Below, piece by piece: positions 8,255 to 16,874 of a DNA stretch of 64,000 nucleotides. Both the position numbers and the translations under genes were made by a program. Numbering within the stretch: position 1 is the stretch's first letter; each line of letters starts with the position of its first letter. Source of the DNA: CAMDPA01 sp965223035 (GTDB lineage Bacteria > Pseudomonadota > Alphaproteobacteria > Rhizobiales > Hyphomicrobiaceae); the NCBI GenBank assembly GCA_965223035.1, contig OZ244980.1, forward strand, positions 2,728,001 through 2,792,000, in the 5' to 3' direction. The notes under the pieces are model-generated. The model worked only from the letters and a program-made list of their open reading frames with translations. It was not told where the DNA came from and did no database searches.

Positions 8255-10189
8255 ATGAGCAATGACACTATGCGCCGCGCGATAGCGGCTCGGCGCTCAG
8301 CATGGTGGGGGGGCGGCCGGCGGTGTTTGCGGGAGACCTTGCTGGTCGTCGTCGCAGTCGTCTCATCGCTCGCGAGCCACGGGCCGGGGGTGTGGGCGCA
8401 GCGGTCGGAGCGCAGCCTCAAGCCAGCTGAGCCATCGGTCGACATGGCGGCACAGCCAACCCACGGCATAGCCATGCATGGGCGGCCGGCGCTGCCCGCC
8501 AATTTTGCGCATTTTCCCTATGTCAATCCGGACCCGCCGCGGGGTGGTCGGCTTCGGCTTGGTGAGCAGGGAACCTTTAACAGCCTCAATCCGTTCATCA
8601 TCAAGGGCAGCGCACCACCGGAACTGCGTCAATACGTTTATGAGAGCCTGCTGGCGCGGTCGGCCGACGAGGCATTCACGCTTTATGGCTTGATTGCTGA
8701 AAAGGTGATCACCCCGCCGGATCGCGGCTCCGTGACATTTCATCTGCGCGCCCAAGGCAAGTTCGCCGATGGACGGTCGATCACAAGTGCCGACGTGGCG
8801 TTTTCGCACCGGATTCTGTCACAGAAGGGCTGGCCCTACCACCGGTCCCATTACAGCAAGGTGGCGAAGGTGGAACTGTTGGGTCGCCACGCCATACGCT
8901 TCGAGTTCGGCGCGCGGGGTGATCGCGAGCTGCCGCTGATCCTGGGGCTGATGCCGGTCCTGCCGGCCCACGCCTTCGCCGACGGTTCGTTTGAGCGCAC
9001 CACATTGCAGCCACCCGTTGGCAGTGGTCCCTATGCCGTGGCTAAGGTCGATCCCGGGCGCTCGCTGCTTTATCGACGCGATCCGAATTATTGGGGCCGA
9101 CACCTGGCCGTCAATCGCGGGCGGTTCAATTTCGACGAGATCCAAGTCGACTATTACCGCGATGCCGCCTCGCTGTTTGAAGCCTTCAAGGCCGGTGACG
9201 TCGATGTCCGCTTCGAGGCGGACCCAAATCGCTGGGCGGAAGGCTACGGCTTCCCGGCGGCGCGCGATGGTCGGGTCATCAAGCGCGTCATTCCGTTGGG
9301 CACGCCGGCGGGCATGTCCGGGCTCGCCTTCAATACCCGCCGCTGGCCGTTTAACGATATTCGCGTGCGACGGGCCTTTATTGAAATGTTCGATGGGGAG
9401 TGGATCAACCGGTCGCTCTACGACGGGCTCTACCGGCGCACTGCCAGCTATTTTGCGCGGTCCGAGTTGGCCTCGACCGGGCGTCCTGCCGATCAGCGCG
9501 AGCGCACATTGCTGCAGCCGTTTCCCAATGCCGTCACGCCGCATGTTCTGGAAGGAGGCTGGCGACCGCCGCGCTCGGACGGGGCCGGATCCGATCGCCG
9601 AGGCTTGCGTGCCGGCTATGAGCTGTTGAAATCGGCCGGGTTCCGATTGGTTGATGGGCGGATGGTGGCGCTCGATGGCGGTCGGCCGATCAGCGTTGAA
9701 TTCCTGGCCTCGAACCGCAGTCAGGAACGTCTGATGTTGGCATTTGGTGGAACGCTCAAACGGTTGGGCATCACGCTCAAGATCCGGCAGGTTGATAGTG
9801 CCCAGTACTGGTCGCGCATGAAGGCCTACGACTTCGACATCGTACAGCAGACCTGGCGCAGCTCACTGTCACCGGGCAACGAGCAAATCAACCGCTGGTC
9901 GACACGGGCGGCTGATATCCAAGGAACGTTGAATTACCCCGGCGTACGCAGCCCCGCTGCCGACGCACTGATCGACGCGTTGCTGCGCGCCAAGGAGCGG
10001 CCGGAATTTATTTCCGCAGTGCGCGCGTTCGACCGCGTGCTGCTTAGCGGCAGCTACGTCATCCCCTTATTTTATGCGCCAGGTCAGTGGGTTGCCCATT
10101 GGAGGCGGATCGCATCGCCGGCGTCGATGCCGTTGACCGGCGTGGCGCTCGACGCCTGGTGGCAGGCTGGTCAGGACGACAATGGCTAG
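8255..10189 (+). CDS. Extracellular solute-binding protein of peptide-type ABC transporter (SBP family 5, YejA-like)
   Basis: This 644-residue protein starts with a signal peptide (hydrophobic stretch LLVVVAVVSSLASHGPGVWA) and carries the SBP_bac_5 fold: HFPYVNPDPPRGGRLRLG, NSLNPFIIKGSAPPEL, the peptide-clamp segment YESLLARSADE, FHLRAQGKFADG and YYRDAASLFEAFKAGDVDVRFE. This pattern is closest to YejA-type proteins that bind oligopeptides or microcin C-like ligands for an ABC importer. No permease or ATPase gene is adjacent, so the partner lies elsewhere. I chose ATG 8255; the ribosome binding site is weak, and ATG 8270 is possible. Periplasmic location is inferred from the signal. Confidence 0.85.
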   Translation: MSNDTMRRAIAARRSAWWGGGRRCLRETLLVVVAVVSSLASHGPGVWAQRSERSLKPAEPSVDMAAQPTHGIAMHGRPALPANFAHFPYVNPDPPRGGRLRLGEQGTFNSLNPFIIKGSAPPELRQYVYESLLARSADEAFTLYGLIAEKVITPPDRGSVTFHLRAQGKFADGRSITSADVAFSHRILSQKGWPYHRSHYSKVAKVELLGRHAIRFEFGARGDRELPLILGLMPVLPAHAFADGSFERTTLQPPVGSGPYAVAKVDPGRSLLYRRDPNYWGRHLAVNRGRFNFDEIQVDYYRDAASLFEAFKAGDVDVRFEADPNRWAEGYGFPAARDGRVIKRVIPLGTPAGMSGLAFNTRRWPFNDIRVRRAFIEMFDGEWINRSLYDGLYRRTASYFARSELASTGRPADQRERTLLQPFPNAVTPHVLEGGWRPPRSDGAGSDRRGLRAGYELLKSAGFRLVDGRMVALDGGRPISVEFLASNRSQERLMLAFGGTLKRLGITLKIRQVDSAQYWSRMKAYDFDIVQQTWRSSLSPGNEQINRWSTRAADIQGTLNYPGVRSPAADALIDALLRAKERPEFISAVRAFDRVLLSGSYVIPLFYAPGQWVAHWRRIASPASMPLTGVALDAWWQAGQDDNG

Positions 10190-10286
10190 CACCATGCTTG
10201 CCGAGCAGACGTCGCGGGGTGATTGTGTCGGGCGAATTGTTCTGGTAATGTTCTCTCGCAGGGTTGTGGAGAGGGATAAACAGCGC

Positions 10287-10556
10287 ATGGATATTGAGGC
10301 CGAGATTCGGGATCTGAAGCGGCGAGTCGGCGATCTGGAGGGTGCAGTCAGTGTGTTGACCGGTCAGTTTAGCAAGGTCCACCCGGATCTGCTCTCCCTC
10401 ACGACGACCACGGCAGCTCGGTTCGACCGGGTCGACGACCAGGTTGGGCGCCTGGTGGAGCGCCTCGACCTGGTGAACACGCAGGTGTGGAGCCTGCGAG
10501 ACGATTTGCCCGAGCTGATCGCCCAGGCCATGCGCGTGGGTCGCAGTGGCGGTTGA
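10287..10556 (+). CDS. Small conserved-looking coiled-coil protein
   Basis: The 89-residue product starts MDIEAEIRDLKRRVGDLEG and is almost wholly helical with heptad spacing of Leu/Val/Ile; a second coiled stretch is RFDRVDDQVGRLVERLDLV. It has no signal or membrane segment. ATG 10287 follows GGAGAGGG about eleven bases upstream; a longer start at 10182 would overlap the end of the binding-protein gene and have an AGGA site, so the start is uncertain. Proteins with this kind of N-terminus occur in alphaproteobacteria from memory, but I cannot name a function. Confidence 0.6.
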   Translation: MDIEAEIRDLKRRVGDLEGAVSVLTGQFSKVHPDLLSLTTTTAARFDRVDDQVGRLVERLDLVNTQVWSLRDDLPELIAQAMRVGRSGG

Positions 10557-10689
10557 TGGTGGCATGGCCGGCGGACGCACCCCGGCCTGCGCTATTCAGT
10601 TGTTATCCGCCGAAGGCGGACATGAGCGCATCGATCAGAGCCCGGGCGTGCAGTATCGATCGACGATGGGCCGGTCGGACCGCTGGCCA

Positions 10690-11136
10690 TCAGCTGGCGT
10701 CGATCGGGATCAACCGGCCGCCTTCGCCGAATTTGGCCAGATTCGGCAACGTGATGCCCTCAGCCTCGGCGGTGTGGAAGTCGACATGCACGTGATTGCC
10801 ATCGGGGTCCCACAGATTTACCTGCAACTCAGGGGCACCCGGCACGTGGACAACGAAAAACCGCTCACCATCGCGCTGCAGGCGCTCAAGGAGTGATTTC
10901 AAGCCTTTGGCCTTGAACGCAAAGTGCTCGAGCGTCAGATCCGCGGCCTGGTCGGCCACCTGGTCGACGCCGTTGAGATGGACGGTGGCGACCCCATCGG
11001 CATAGAGCCAGGCGCCGGGGAACGGGAAATTGGGTCGTTCCCCGGAAGGCATGTCCAACACACGGCCATACCATTCGACCATCTCAGCTAAGCGACGGGT
11101 GCGCAGGTTCACGTGATCAAGCTTACCGATCTGCAT
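10690..11136 (-). CDS. VOC-superfamily (glyoxalase/dioxygenase-like) protein
   Basis: At 148 residues this is a typical single-unit vicinal oxygen chelate protein with two beta-alpha-beta-beta-beta modules: KLDHVNLRTRRLAEMVEWYGRVLDM at the start and LEHFAFKA / LQVNLWDPDGNHVHVDF in the second half. His8, the His in LEHFAF and acidic residues in the second module are candidate metal ligands. The substrate cannot be deduced. ATG 11136 follows a clear CAGGAGG site; upstream codons in the same frame have no support. It is convergent with the small coiled-coil gene. Confidence 0.8.
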   Translation of the reverse strand: MQIGKLDHVNLRTRRLAEMVEWYGRVLDMPSGERPNFPFPGAWLYADGVATVHLNGVDQVADQAADLTLEHFAFKAKGLKSLLERLQRDGERFFVVHVPGAPELQVNLWDPDGNHVHVDFHTAEAEGITLPNLAKFGEGGRLIPIDAS

Positions 11137-11746
11137 GGAGCGCCTCCTGATGATTGGTGTCTTTTGTCGGATCGATTCGGGCAACAACCGATCAAAAAGT
11201 CAATCACGGATCCAGCCTTTGATATCTGATGGGCCCCGACGCCAGACGCCCAATGAGCCGCTGGGTCGGTCGCGCGGCCGGGTGCGGGCGCGTCGATCCT
11301 GCACGCGGTGCAATCGGCGTCGACCTGGCTTCGCCCCCCTATCGCGTGTTGATCGCGCTTGATGGTTTCAAAGCGCTTGGCGCTCCAGGCGCGAGGCACG
11401 CCGGCGCCAACGCCAAGCTTCCTGCGCAAGCCTCCACTTGATCGCATGGCCTGATGAGGCACCGGGCCTCCAAGTGCGCCCGACGGCCTGTCAGTGTCGG
11501 CTGGAACCATCCCGCTTCCCCGCCGCCCGGCCACCTAGAGCAACTTTCTGCCTTAAATCGGAACCGGCTTTCCGGTTCCGATTTAAGGCGCGATGATCTA
11601 GAACATCATGCCATTGGAGGGCCGGGTCGGGCGGCTGGATGGTTCCAGCCAATACCGAAACGCCATAGGTCATCGTGGCTTAAAGGGGAGAGCAGCCTGC
11701 TGCTTTTCATCGGGATTGTTCCGCTTCCGATGAAAGGCAGGTTGGC
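11137..11746. other. 610-base intergenic region with a composite repeat block
   Basis: No gene is supported. The region holds a nearly symmetrical repeat arrangement at 11491-11655 and another copy at 11665-11750. The part 11137-11490 shows nothing recognisable apart from the promoter side of the VOC gene. Confidence 0.5.
11491..11655. repeat. Composite repeat C-A/B-C' bounded by 14-bp inverted repeats
   Basis: GGCTGGAACCATCC at 11499-11512 is repeated exactly in inverted orientation at 11637-11650. Between them lies an A/B palindromic copy from CTAGAGCAAC (11535) to GATGATCTAG (11601), with arms CCTTAAATCGGAACCGG and CCGGTTCCGATTTAAGG. The whole is therefore an inverted-repeat-bounded element of about 150 bp without coding capacity, like a miniature mobile element. 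This is the clearest example of its architecture in the window. Confidence 0.85.
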
Positions 11747-11750
11747 TTAG
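11665..11750. repeat. Interspersed repeat, degenerate B plus module A
   Basis: It starts with TAGGTCATCGTGGCTTAAAG (degenerate module B end) and continues into a module A palindrome, ending GGCAGGTTGGCTTAG. The last bases supply the stop codon (TAA on the minus strand, 11747-11749) of the Ada-like gene. Confidence 0.75.
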
Positions 11751-12646
11751 CGTGCGCCGTTGAGCTGCCCCGACTCCCAGCCGATCAGCGCGCGTTTGCG
11801 GGTCAGGCCCCAGTGATAACCGCCAAGCGAGCCGTCGGAACGCAGCACCCGGTGACACGGCACCACGAACGACAACGGGTTGCGGCCCACCGCACTGCCG
11901 ACGGCGCGCGATGCTTTCGGGGTGCCCAGGTGCCGCGCGACATCGGCGTAGCTCACGGCCCGGCCAAACGGAATCTTCAATAGGGTTTGCCACACCCTCA
12001 CTTCAAAGTCGGTACCGATCAAAATCAGCCGCACCGGCTGTTCCGGCTGCCAGGTGGTCGGATCGAAGATCCGGGCGATGTGCGGGGCGGTCTGCTGCGC
12101 GTCGGCAACGAGTTGGGCCGCCGGCCACCGCTGCGTCATGTCGGCCAGTGTCGCGCTTCTGGTGCGGCCGGCGTCCTCATCAACGAAAGCCAATCCGGCA
12201 ACGCCGCGGTCCGTAGCCAACAGCAAGGCTTCGCCGAACGGGGTGGGGTGAAAGCCATACGCAATCTGCAAGCCTTGGCCCTTGCGTTTGATCTCTCCCG
12301 GCGTCATCGCCTCGTGCGCGAGGCACAGATCGTGCAGGCGTCCGCCGCCGGAAAGACCGACCTCGTGGGCGGTAGCAAGCGTGCTGGCCGAGCCGCGCAG
12401 TAAAGTCCGGGCGTGGTCGATGGTGATCGCCTGGACGAAGGCTTTCGGCGACAGACCACACCAGCGCTTGAACACCTTTTGCACGTGGGCCGGGCTCAGC
12501 CGCAGGTGCGCGGCAAGCTGGTCGAGCTCCGGCTGCTCTTGCCAATTGTTCGACAAAAAACGGATCGCCTGGCGCACGACGTCGTAATCGCGACACGCGC
12601 GCTGCGATGGCGGCATAACGCTGGACACAGGTGCGTCCTGCAGCAT
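11747..12646 (-). CDS. AraC-type HTH / methylated-DNA-protein cysteine methyltransferase fusion (Ada-like)
   Basis: This suicide repair protein transfers alkyl groups from O6-alkylguanine to its own cysteine. Residues about 15-110 form an AraC-type helix-turn-helix domain (LDQLAAHLRLSPAHVQKVFKRWCGLSPKAF); the C-terminal half is the methyltransferase domain with the active site PCHRV (Cys264) and the preceding GRAVSYADVARHLG / RAVGSAVGRNP segments. It lacks the N-terminal zinc/phosphotriester domain (Cys38) of E. coli Ada, as in many alphaproteobacterial versions, so methyl-triester sensing by that route is not expected. ATG 12646 follows a GGAGGG site. Its stop codon lies in a repeat. Confidence 0.88.
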   Translation of the reverse strand: MLQDAPVSSVMPPSQRACRDYDVVRQAIRFLSNNWQEQPELDQLAAHLRLSPAHVQKVFKRWCGLSPKAFVQAITIDHARTLLRGSASTLATAHEVGLSGGGRLHDLCLAHEAMTPGEIKRKGQGLQIAYGFHPTPFGEALLLATDRGVAGLAFVDEDAGRTRSATLADMTQRWPAAQLVADAQQTAPHIARIFDPTTWQPEQPVRLILIGTDFEVRVWQTLLKIPFGRAVSYADVARHLGTPKASRAVGSAVGRNPLSFVVPCHRVLRSDGSLGGYHWGLTRKRALIGWESGQLNGAR

Positions 12647-12754
12647 GGTAATACCCTCCGTGATCGATCGGCTACATCTGGTCACACGGTAGGTCTGGTG
12701 AGCGCCGGTGGCGACCCGATTCATGAGCTGGCGCCCACTCCGGATCGCCCGCGT

Positions 12755-13279
12755 TCAGCTGCGCGGAGCGCCGCGCGCCGATAGCAGGGCCTCGTGCAGC
12801 GCGAGCGCCAGCGTGCTGCGCTCCTCGTCGGTCAAAAACTGGCCCACGGGGTGTTGCCGGCCGTGTGACGCCACGGCCAGTCGGGTGCGCCCGTCTGGCG
12901 ACTGGTGCAAGCGAACACTGGCCCAGTAGGGGTTGAGCTCGATGTTGGTCGAGTGCCCGCGCTCATCGGTCCTGGTCAGTATGAAGCGGGCTTGGTCGAT
13001 CTCGATGGTCTCCGATTTCCGGCCGGAACGATAATTGAGCTGGAACGCCAGGTAGATCAGCAGCACATCGAGCCCGAAGAAGCCGAACACAGGCCACGCG
13101 CCCATCATCAAAAACGCCAGCCCAGCCACGAAGCTGACCGCGCCGACGGCGCACATCAGAATAACAAAACCGGTAGCGCTCAGCGATCGATAGGGCGTCA
13201 ATACGGCCCGGAACGGGACCTCATTGGTCTCACCTCCGGAACGTCGACCATCGGGGCTTTGCAGGTTGTCGGTATACAT
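12755..13279 (-). CDS. DUF2244 family membrane protein
   Basis: The 174-residue protein has two adjacent membrane segments (GFVILMCAVGAVSFVAGLAFLMMGAWPVF and FFGLDVLLIYLAFQL), preceded by the motif FRAVLTPYRSLSATGF and followed by a soluble beta-rich domain (ETIEIDQARFILTRT, LNPYWASVRLHQ, FLTDEERSTLALAL). This is the DUF2244 arrangement; members are integral inner-membrane proteins of unknown function. ATG 13279 is preferred over an upstream TTG. It is transcribed divergently from nth across a 59-base gap, so the two promoters must overlap closely. Confidence 0.85.
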   Translation of the reverse strand: MYTDNLQSPDGRRSGGETNEVPFRAVLTPYRSLSATGFVILMCAVGAVSFVAGLAFLMMGAWPVFGFFGLDVLLIYLAFQLNYRSGRKSETIEIDQARFILTRTDERGHSTNIELNPYWASVRLHQSPDGRTRLAVASHGRQHPVGQFLTDEERSTLALALHEALLSARGAPRS

Positions 13280-13338
13280 GCGATGAAACCTAGCCAAGTT
13301 GCACGCTTAAATCCACGCGCCAAATTGATCTCACGACC

Positions 13339-14106
13339 ATGCCAGCACGCCGAGGGACGGAAAAGCCCAGCTCAGCGACATCCACACCAAGCCGATCGGT
13401 CAAGGCCAAGGCGCGCCGGCCCGCGGCCACGGCGCAACGACGCAAGCGACGACCGCGGGCCAAGTTGACCCGGGCTGAGATCGCGGAGGTGTTTCGTCGG
13501 TTTAAGCAGAGCCGACCCGACCCCAAGGGCGAGTTGGAATGCGTCAACGTCTTCACCTTGTTGATCGCGGTCGTGCTGTCGGCGCAAGCGACCGACGCCG
13601 GTGTCAATCGTGCGACGCGCGCGTTGTTCAAGGTCGCCGATACGCCAGAGCGCATGCTGGCGCTGGGAGAGGCCGGGCTCATCGAGCACATCAAATCGAT
13701 CGGGCTGTTCCGCAGCAAGGCCAAGAACGTGATGGGGCTATGCCAGCAGCTGATCGCGCAGCACGCCGGCGAGGTGCCGCGCGACCGGGCCCAGCTGGAA
13801 CACCTGCCCGGTGTCGGACGCAAGACCGCCAATGTCGTGCTCAATGTCGCTTTTGGCGAGCCGACCATGGCGGTCGATACCCATGTTTTTCGCGTTGCCA
13901 ACAGGATAGGCCTGGTTACGGCCAAGGACCCGCTAGAGACTGAGCGTCAACTGCTCGCGTGCATTCCCCCCGAGTACGGTGTGCCCGCCCATCATTGGTT
14001 GATCCTGCACGGACGTTATCTGTGCAAGGCGCGTAAACCGGAATGCTGGCGCTGCCCGATCGCAAGCATCTGCAAGCATCCCGACAAAACGCCGCCGCCG
14101 TCGTGA
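13339..14106 (+). CDS. nth: Endonuclease III (base-excision repair glycosylase/AP lyase)
   Basis: Nth removes oxidised pyrimidines and cleaves abasic sites. The helix-hairpin-helix motif LPGVGRKTANVVLN carries catalytic Lys162, and catalytic Asp180 lies in MAVDTHVFRVANR. A C-terminal [4Fe-4S] cluster is marked by Cys229, Cys236, Cys239 and Cys245 with the usual 6-2-5 spacing. At 255 residues it is longer than E. coli Nth (211) because of a 40-residue basic, low-complexity N-terminal extension (RSVKAKARRPAA), which may help DNA binding; GTG/ATG alternatives inside the extension cannot be excluded. It converges on accC, 15 bases away. Confidence 0.95.
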   Translation: MPARRGTEKPSSATSTPSRSVKAKARRPAATAQRRKRRPRAKLTRAEIAEVFRRFKQSRPDPKGELECVNVFTLLIAVVLSAQATDAGVNRATRALFKVADTPERMLALGEAGLIEHIKSIGLFRSKAKNVMGLCQQLIAQHAGEVPRDRAQLEHLPGVGRKTANVVLNVAFGEPTMAVDTHVFRVANRIGLVTAKDPLETERQLLACIPPEYGVPAHHWLILHGRYLCKARKPECWRCPIASICKHPDKTPPPS

Positions 14107-14121
14107 CGCGGGACCAACCGT

Positions 14122-15468
14122 TCAGGCGTTGTCGGGGTCGATAAAGCGCTCCAACCAATGAATATCGTAGAGGCCGTCGACGATGTCGGGCTCCCGGATC
14201 AAATCGACGAACAGCGGGATCGTGGTGTCGATGCCGTCGATCACGAATTCCGACAAGCAGCGCCTCAGCCGCATCAAGCACTCGTTGCGGTTCTTCCCGT
14301 GCACGATCAGTTTGCCGATCAAGCTGTCATAATAGGGCGGGATGCGATAGCCCTGATAGACGCCGGAATCCACCCTGACGCCCAGTCCGCCCGGTGGATG
14401 CCAATAAGTGATCTGACCAGGCGACGGGCGGAAGGTTTTTGGGTGCTCGGCATTGATGCGACATTCGATGGCGTGGCCGATGAACGACACGTCGCTTTGC
14501 TGCAGTGAAAGTGGCGCACCCGATGCGACCCGGATCTGCTCCAGCACCAAGTCGATTCCGGTGATCGCCTCCGTCACCGGGTGCTCGACCTGCAAGCGCG
14601 TGTTCATCTCGATAAAATAGAACTCGCCATCCTCATACAGGAACTCGATCGTGCCCGCGCCGCGATAATTCAGCTGCTGCATGGCGGTCGCGACGATGTT
14701 GCCGATCTTGTCGCGTTGCGCTTCATTGAGCGCCGGCGACAGCGCTTCTTCCCAAACCTTCTGGTGACGGCGCTGCAGCGAGCAATCGCGTTCGCCGAGA
14801 TGAATGGCGTTACCCTGTCCGTCGCCGAACACCTGGACCTCGATGTGGCGGGGCTTGGTCAAGAATTTCTCGATGTAGACGCTGTCATCGCCGAACGCCG
14901 CCTTGGCCTCGGCCCGGGCCGTCGCCAATGCCGTGCCCATTTCATCGGCCGACCGCGCCACCTTCATGCCGCGGCCGCCACCTCCCGCCGCCGCCTTGAC
15001 CAGCACCGGGAAGCCCATCGCTGATGCGATCCGCTGCGCATCCAGTTCGTTGGTGACGGCGCCTTCAGAGCCGGGCACCACCGGAATGCCAAGCCGTTTG
15101 GCGGTTTCTTTCGCCTCGATCTTGTCTCCCATGATGCGGATGTGCTCGGATGTCGGGCCGATGAAGCTGAGCTGGTGTTCCTCCAGAATTTCAGCGAAGC
15201 CGGCATTCTCCGACAGGAAACCGTAGCCGGGATGAACCGCATCAGCGCCGGTAATCTCACAGGCGGCCAGGAGGCGAGGGATGTTGAGATAGCTTTCGGC
15301 GGCCGGCGGCGGGCCGATGCACACGCTTTCATCGGCGAGCCTGACGTGCATCGCATCGGAATCCGCCGTAGAATGAACAGCAACGCTGGCGATACCCAGC
15401 TCCTTGCAGGCCCGTTGGATCCGAAGCGCGATCTCACCGCGATTTGCTATCAGGATCTTGTCGAACAT
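14122..15468 (-). CDS. accC: Biotin carboxylase subunit of acetyl-CoA carboxylase
   Basis: AccC carboxylates biotin on AccB with ATP and bicarbonate for malonyl-CoA synthesis. The 448-residue protein (E. coli AccC 449) begins MFDKILIANRGEIALRI and has the ATP-grasp glycine loop KAAAGGGGRGMKV, ERDCSLQRRHQKVWEEA, and the catalytic region EFLYEDGEFYFIEMNTRLQ. It follows accB in the same direction after 87 bases, with aroQ upstream, an order common in alphaproteobacteria. The 3' end nearly touches convergent nth, so transcripts may interfere. Confidence 0.97.
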   Translation of the reverse strand: MFDKILIANRGEIALRIQRACKELGIASVAVHSTADSDAMHVRLADESVCIGPPPAAESYLNIPRLLAACEITGADAVHPGYGFLSENAGFAEILEEHQLSFIGPTSEHIRIMGDKIEAKETAKRLGIPVVPGSEGAVTNELDAQRIASAMGFPVLVKAAAGGGGRGMKVARSADEMGTALATARAEAKAAFGDDSVYIEKFLTKPRHIEVQVFGDGQGNAIHLGERDCSLQRRHQKVWEEALSPALNEAQRDKIGNIVATAMQQLNYRGAGTIEFLYEDGEFYFIEMNTRLQVEHPVTEAITGIDLVLEQIRVASGAPLSLQQSDVSFIGHAIECRINAEHPKTFRPSPGQITYWHPPGGLGVRVDSGVYQGYRIPPYYDSLIGKLIVHGKNRNECLMRLRRCLSEFVIDGIDTTIPLFVDLIREPDIVDGLYDIHWLERFIDPDNA

Positions 15469-15555
15469 CGGTCTGCCATTCGCTCGCGGGCGCCGGCCAA
15501 CGGGGCACTGGCGGTGGCGATGAGGTGGTCACCTGTCGGGGTGCTGCTTGCCACC

Positions 15556-16044
15556 TTACTCGATCACCATCAACGGCTCGCCAAACTCCACCGGTTGTCC
15601 ATTTTCTATCAGGATGCTGGTCACGGTGCCGGATACCGGTGCGGGAATGTGATTCATCGTTTTCATGGCTTCGATGATCAACACGGTCTGGCCCTGTGTC
15701 ACGGTTGCTCCGACCTCAACGAAGGGTGACGCGCCTGGTTCTGGAGCACGATAAGCGGTGCCGACCATCGGCGACTTGACGGCGCCGGGATGATTGGCGA
15801 GGTCGCTGGTGGTGACCGGCGCCGATTGGAGTGCCGCATCGACGGGGGCGGCCGCCGTTGCCGGTGCAGCCTGCGCGGCGATCATTTGCGGGGCGGCGGA
15901 GACCGTCACGTTTCGCACCACCCTGATGCGCAGTCCAGCGCGCTCGATCTCGATCTCCGACAGACCGGTGTCGTTCAAAACCTGCGCGAGCTGGCGGATC
16001 GCCTCGTACTCGACGCCGATCTTGTCCTTGTTTTGTTCTGCCAT
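15556..16044 (-). CDS. accB: Biotin carboxyl carrier protein of acetyl-CoA carboxylase
   Basis: AccB carries the biotin that shuttles carboxyl groups between AccC and the transcarboxylase. The biotin attachment motif is EAMKTMN with Lys128, in a C-terminal biotinyl domain that ends VEFGEPLMVIE. The N-terminal 45 residues (YEAIRQLAQVLNDTGLSEIEIE) are the usual AccB dimer/AccC-binding region, joined by an Ala/Pro-rich linker. At 162 residues it is of normal length. ATG 16044 (MAEQNKDKIG) was preferred to a start 19 codons upstream. The gene lies 53 bases after aroQ and before accC, in one likely operon. Confidence 0.96.
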   Translation of the reverse strand: MAEQNKDKIGVEYEAIRQLAQVLNDTGLSEIEIERAGLRIRVVRNVTVSAAPQMIAAQAAPATAAAPVDAALQSAPVTTSDLANHPGAVKSPMVGTAYRAPEPGASPFVEVGATVTQGQTVLIIEAMKTMNHIPAPVSGTVTSILIENGQPVEFGEPLMVIE

Positions 16045-16097
16045 GCCTTTGCCTGCTGGGTCCTCGGCCGACTGAGCCCAGGTCGATACGATGATGT

Positions 16098-16547
16098 TCA
16101 ATCCGTCCTGGCCGCCAAATGCTGCGCCATGGCATCGATTGCGAGCTCATAACCATGCACGCCGAAACCGCAGATAATGCCGACTGCGGCTGGCGCAACA
16201 TAAGACTGGTGCCGGAAGCTTTCACGCGCGAAAATGTTGGAAAGATGAACCTCGATGACCGGCCGCTGGGCTGCCTTGAGGGCATCGAACAAGGCCAAAG
16301 AGGTATGTGTTAAAGCACCGGCGTTCAGGATAATGCCATCGGCTCCGTCACGGGCGGCATGAATCCAATCGATCAATTCGCCTTCGTGATTGGTTTGACG
16401 AAAATCGACCGCCAGGCCCTGGCTCTTCGCGCGTCGCTCACTGGCCTGTTTGACATCGTCCAGCGTGGCGGTGCCGTAGACATCCGGTTCACGCGTACCC
16501 AGTGCATTGAGGTTCGGGCCGTTGAGGATGTAGACGGACTTGACCAT
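16098..16547 (-). CDS. aroQ: Type II 3-dehydroquinate dehydratase
   Basis: AroQ converts 3-dehydroquinate to 3-dehydroshikimate in the shikimate pathway. The 149-residue protein has the type II signatures NGPNLNALGTREPDVYG (with the catalytic Arg and Tyr region), NAGALTHTS, and EVHLSNIFARESFRHQSY. The start ATG 16547 places MVKSVYILNGPN at the N-terminus as in homologues; the ribosome binding site is weak. It is the first gene of the aroQ-accB-accC block. Upstream on the same strand lie the DsbA-like and M48 genes, separated by a 327-base gap. Confidence 0.95.
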   Translation of the reverse strand: MVKSVYILNGPNLNALGTREPDVYGTATLDDVKQASERRAKSQGLAVDFRQTNHEGELIDWIHAARDGADGIILNAGALTHTSLALFDALKAAQRPVIEVHLSNIFARESFRHQSYVAPAAVGIICGFGVHGYELAIDAMAQHLAARTD

Positions 16548-16874
16548 GATCGTGACAAAGGGGCTGTGACACAGGCCGGTCCCGAGCGGGCTCGGTGCTG
16601 CAGCTGCGGGTTGGCGGTAGCGCGCCAGGATACCGATGGCGTTGAGGCTCAGGCGAGGAGGACGTCGCGTGACACCCAATCGTCATCTACCAGCTTTTGT
16701 TGCGGTGCGGAAGGGCCGATCCCGCGTCGTCGAGGTCGGCGATGCAACGCGAGGCTGCGTCGGCATCATCCCGGCGGCAAATTTCGGTATGCCCCCAGCG
16801 GCGATCGGCGCCAATATCCGGCTCGATCGGCACCGCGCGCCGGCACACCAGCCCACCACCGCAACGCCGCGCGA
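16548..16874. other. 327-base spacer between the DsbA-like gene and aroQ
   Basis: The spacer probably contains the promoter for the aroQ-accB-accC block. Short frames on either strand lack ribosome binding sites and family resemblance, so no gene is called. No repeat module was recognised. Confidence 0.45.
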